A DNA stretch of 64,000 nt, taken from assembly GCF_014145635.1 (NCBI RefSeq), contig NZ_JACHTC010000006.1, positions 94,008 through 158,007 of the forward strand, read 5' to 3'. A program made the position numbers and the translations under genes. Source of the DNA: Myroides sp. WP-1. Its GTDB lineage: Bacteria; Bacteroidota; Bacteroidia; Flavobacteriales; Flavobacteriaceae. Below are positions 62,019-64,000 of the stretch, piece after piece; position 1 is the first letter of the stretch, and each line of letters opens with the position of its first letter. Under the pieces are notes generated by a model. It saw only the letters and a program-made list of their open reading frames with translations. It ran no database searches and was not told where the DNA came from.

Positions 62019-63674
62019 ATGAAGAAAGTATTGTTAGCCGTTGGTGTTTTTTTTAGTTTAGTAAATGCACATGCTCAGATTAGAGTTGGTCTAGAAAATA
62101 ATTCTCAATGGTATGTAGATGATAAAAAAATCAAATTAGATCCAATAGAGGCAGAGAAAGATCGTTTTCGCGCTAATTCATATTTAAAAGTAGATTATGA
62201 CTATAAGAATTGGTCTTTTGGTACACAGCTAGAGAGTTATGCGCCAAATCCGATGTTGAATTATAATCCAGAGTTTAAAAATTTTGACATTGGGACTATA
62301 TATGCGAGATATAATAATGCAGAAAAAGGACTAGATGTTACCGCAGGACATTTCTATGATCAATTTGGAAGTGGGTTGCTTTTTAGAGCTTGGGAAGATA
62401 GACAGTTAGGAGTCAACAACGCAGTGTTTGGATTAAATGCAAAATATAATATTGATTCTTGGGGGAAAGTTACAGTGATGGGTGGTAAACAACGAATCGG
62501 TATGGGATTTGATTTTGCTAAATCTATGTTGTTTGGAGCTGATTTGTCTGTAAGTATAGATGACTTGTTGGGTTGGGACAATCATTTATTGAGTTTCGGT
62601 GCTAGTTATCTTGGACGTAAACTTGATGATGACAATGAGGATAATGAAAACTTGAATGATTTTAATTCAAACTTTGCAATTCGCGCTGATTATGCTTTGG
62701 GAGGATTTTATCTTGGAGCAGAATATGTGCGTAATGATAAAGATTATGTGATCCAGTCTGGGTTTGTGAAACCTGATACTAAGCAAAAAGGAGAAGGATT
62801 TTTAATTAATTCAGGATATTTTCAAAAAGGAATGTCTATTGACGTTAACCTTAGACGAATCGAAAATATACAAAATGCGTCTCAACGAGAATTTATTGGT
62901 AATGAATATTTAACAGGGGTTATTAATTATGTGCCTGCTTTAACGAAACAATATGATTATTCGTTACAAAATATTTATGTGTATCAAGCTCAAGGGAGTA
63001 TTGATTGGTTAGGAAAAAGAGCTGGAGAAATAGGAGGACAGTTTGATTTTTATTATGAATTCCCTAAAGGAAGTGTATTGGGGGGTGAATTTGGAACTAA
63101 TTTAGTTGTGAATGGGTCATATTGGGCTGGTCTAAAAACAGAAATGAATTTCGATAAACAAGAATTAGAGTCTAAATGGCTCGATTTTGGGGAAAAGTAT
63201 TATAGAGATTTTGGAATCGAAGTACGTAAGAAATGGTCGAATAGTTGGTCTTCCATTTTTATGTATTTAGATCAATACTATAATATGAAAGCTTTGGAAG
63301 GAAAGTTTGAAGATGTTAACGCTCGTATTTTAAGCGCAGAAACAACTTATCAATTTTTAGATAATAAGTCAGTGCGTTTAGAAGCGCAACATATGTGGGC
63401 AGATCGAGATAAAAAGAATTGGGTAGGAGGTACTTTGGAATTTGCATATAATGCCAATTGGGCTGTATTCGTAAATGACATGTATAATTATGGAAATGAC
63501 GATAAAGAAAAACGCATTCATTATTATAATGCAGGTGTTAGTTATACGAAAGGAACAACACGTGTATCAACAAGCTATGGAAGACAACGTGGAGGATTAT
63601 TATGTGTTGGAGGGGTTTGTCGTTATGTAACAGAAGCTGCAGGACTAACAGTAGGAATCACAACATCATTTTAA
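62019..63674 (+). CDS. DUF6029 outer-membrane protein
   Basis: 551 residues, signal peptide ending AHAQ. The body is a run of amphipathic strands rich in Tyr/Trp/Gly (YLKVDYDYKNWSFGTQLESY, AGHFYDQFGSGLLFRAW) ending in a final strand ...TVGITTSF, as in outer-membrane barrels. It belongs to DUF6029, which I know as linked to TlpA and Omp28 genes. Cys pair near the C-terminus (LLCVGGVCRY) could be the target of the neighbouring thioredoxin. Confidence 0.8.
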   Translation: MKKVLLAVGVFFSLVNAHAQIRVGLENNSQWYVDDKKIKLDPIEAEKDRFRANSYLKVDYDYKNWSFGTQLESYAPNPMLNYNPEFKNFDIGTIYARYNNAEKGLDVTAGHFYDQFGSGLLFRAWEDRQLGVNNAVFGLNAKYNIDSWGKVTVMGGKQRIGMGFDFAKSMLFGADLSVSIDDLLGWDNHLLSFGASYLGRKLDDDNEDNENLNDFNSNFAIRADYALGGFYLGAEYVRNDKDYVIQSGFVKPDTKQKGEGFLINSGYFQKGMSIDVNLRRIENIQNASQREFIGNEYLTGVINYVPALTKQYDYSLQNIYVYQAQGSIDWLGKRAGEIGGQFDFYYEFPKGSVLGGEFGTNLVVNGSYWAGLKTEMNFDKQELESKWLDFGEKYYRDFGIEVRKKWSNSWSSIFMYLDQYYNMKALEGKFEDVNARILSAETTYQFLDNKSVRLEAQHMWADRDKKNWVGGTLEFAYNANWAVFVNDMYNYGNDDKEKRIHYYNAGVSYTKGTTRVSTSYGRQRGGLLCVGGVCRYVTEAAGLTVGITTSF

Positions 63675-63726
63675 GATTTTATAATTTTAGAATTATTATT
63701 TTAGAATTATTATTTTGTTTTTGTAT

Positions 63727-63754
63727 AAAAAGGAGAGTATTGCTCTCCTTTTTT
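63727..63754 (+). terminator. Terminator after the DUF6029 gene
   Basis: AAAAAGGAGAG (63727-63737) pairs with CTCTCCTTTTT (63743-63753). Confidence 0.85.
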
Positions 63755-64000
63755 ATTGTATGTTGATTGTCGTTCGTCGTTGGTTGTAAAAGATTATCGT
63801 TTAAAGAAAGGGGCTTTCTATTTCTGGACAATCTACCGATACCTCATAACAGATCACTGATAACTCCCAATCCACAACAAACAACCGACAAAAAACAAAA
63901 AATCTAAGATAACCTTAAATAAGAGTTTAGTGTAGCTTATCTCCGAGGTGTCTTAATGGTGAATCATTGATGAGTCCATAGTGCGTGTATTAAAACAGCT
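63755..64000. other. Intergenic region with degenerate short repeats
   Basis: No ORF seen. On the minus strand, related pieces such as GTTATCAGT, GTTATGAGG and GTATCGGTA recur, and GTTGGTTGT-type segments near 63780 face ACAACCGAC near 63885 in inverted order. A small AGAAAG-GGG-CTTTCT hairpin is near 63810. It looks like a worn interspersed repeat. Confidence 0.35.

Overview
The window is a stretch of chromosome from a low-GC Bacteroidota organism, almost certainly of the family Flavobacteriaceae; a Myroides-like genus is my guess from the overall look and is not proven. The evidence is AT-rich DNA with few Shine-Dalgarno-like sites, repeated -7 boxes of the form TAnnTTTG, lipoproteins with acidic residues just after the lipid-modified Cys, a complete bat (Bacteroides aerotolerance) cluster, an N-acylated arginine pathway with an ArgF'-type transcarbamylase, and lineage-typical families (DUF6341, DUF6427, DUF4254, DUF4286, DUF4292, DUF5686, DUF6029, Omp28).

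Layout. 1-2.5 kb: surface polysaccharide genes, with a glycosyltransferase cut by the left edge and, divergent from it, a UDP-glucuronate decarboxylase and a polyprenyl-phosphate sugar transferase. 2.6-8.3 kb: nucleotide metabolism (purD, upp, apt) mixed with small membrane families and a GT9 heptosyltransferase. 8.5-9.5 kb: a repeat-linker surface lipoprotein. 9.7-18.2 kb: the arginine cluster, which opens with an unannotated 35-codon leader peptide ending in three CGG Arg codons, then a GNAT acyltransferase, argG, argC, argD, argF', argB, argE and argH. 18.3-25.8 kb: a small lipoprotein, a flavin/[2Fe-2S] reductase, a PadR regulator followed by four tandem membrane paralogs, and a large DUF5686 outer-membrane protein. 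26-28 kb: pheS, a small conserved protein and a CvpA-like protein. 28-37 kb: the bat/MoxR operon on the minus strand. 37-45.7 kb: an AlbA_2 protein coupled to a phosphatase, an outer-membrane barrel, an ALDH, 3-hydroxyanthranilate dioxygenase, an EnvC-like protein, a DUF4292 lipoprotein, a sugar nucleotidyltransferase and dut. 45.9-53 kb: xseA-xseB, an MscS-type channel, an OmpA-like lipoprotein, exonuclease III and a two-domain acyltransferase resembling OlsF. 53-64 kb: a lipoprotein, a PGDH-like dehydrogenase, mgtE, rsmA, DUF4286, serS, rseP, tRNA-Asn, and an Omp28 / TlpA / DUF6029 group.

How the genes work together. The arg genes form a whole route from glutamate to arginine with acylated intermediates; the leader peptide suggests arginine-dependent attenuation. 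The MoxR-DUF58-BatA-E set is a chaperone/von Willebrand A envelope system. The EnvC-like protein, RseP, Omp28/TlpA and several lipoproteins are envelope maintenance or surface functions. I see no insertion sequence, prophage, CRISPR array or plasmid gene. Gene order is that of a core flavobacterial chromosome; the interesting parts are regulatory leaders, paralog arrays and intergenic structure.
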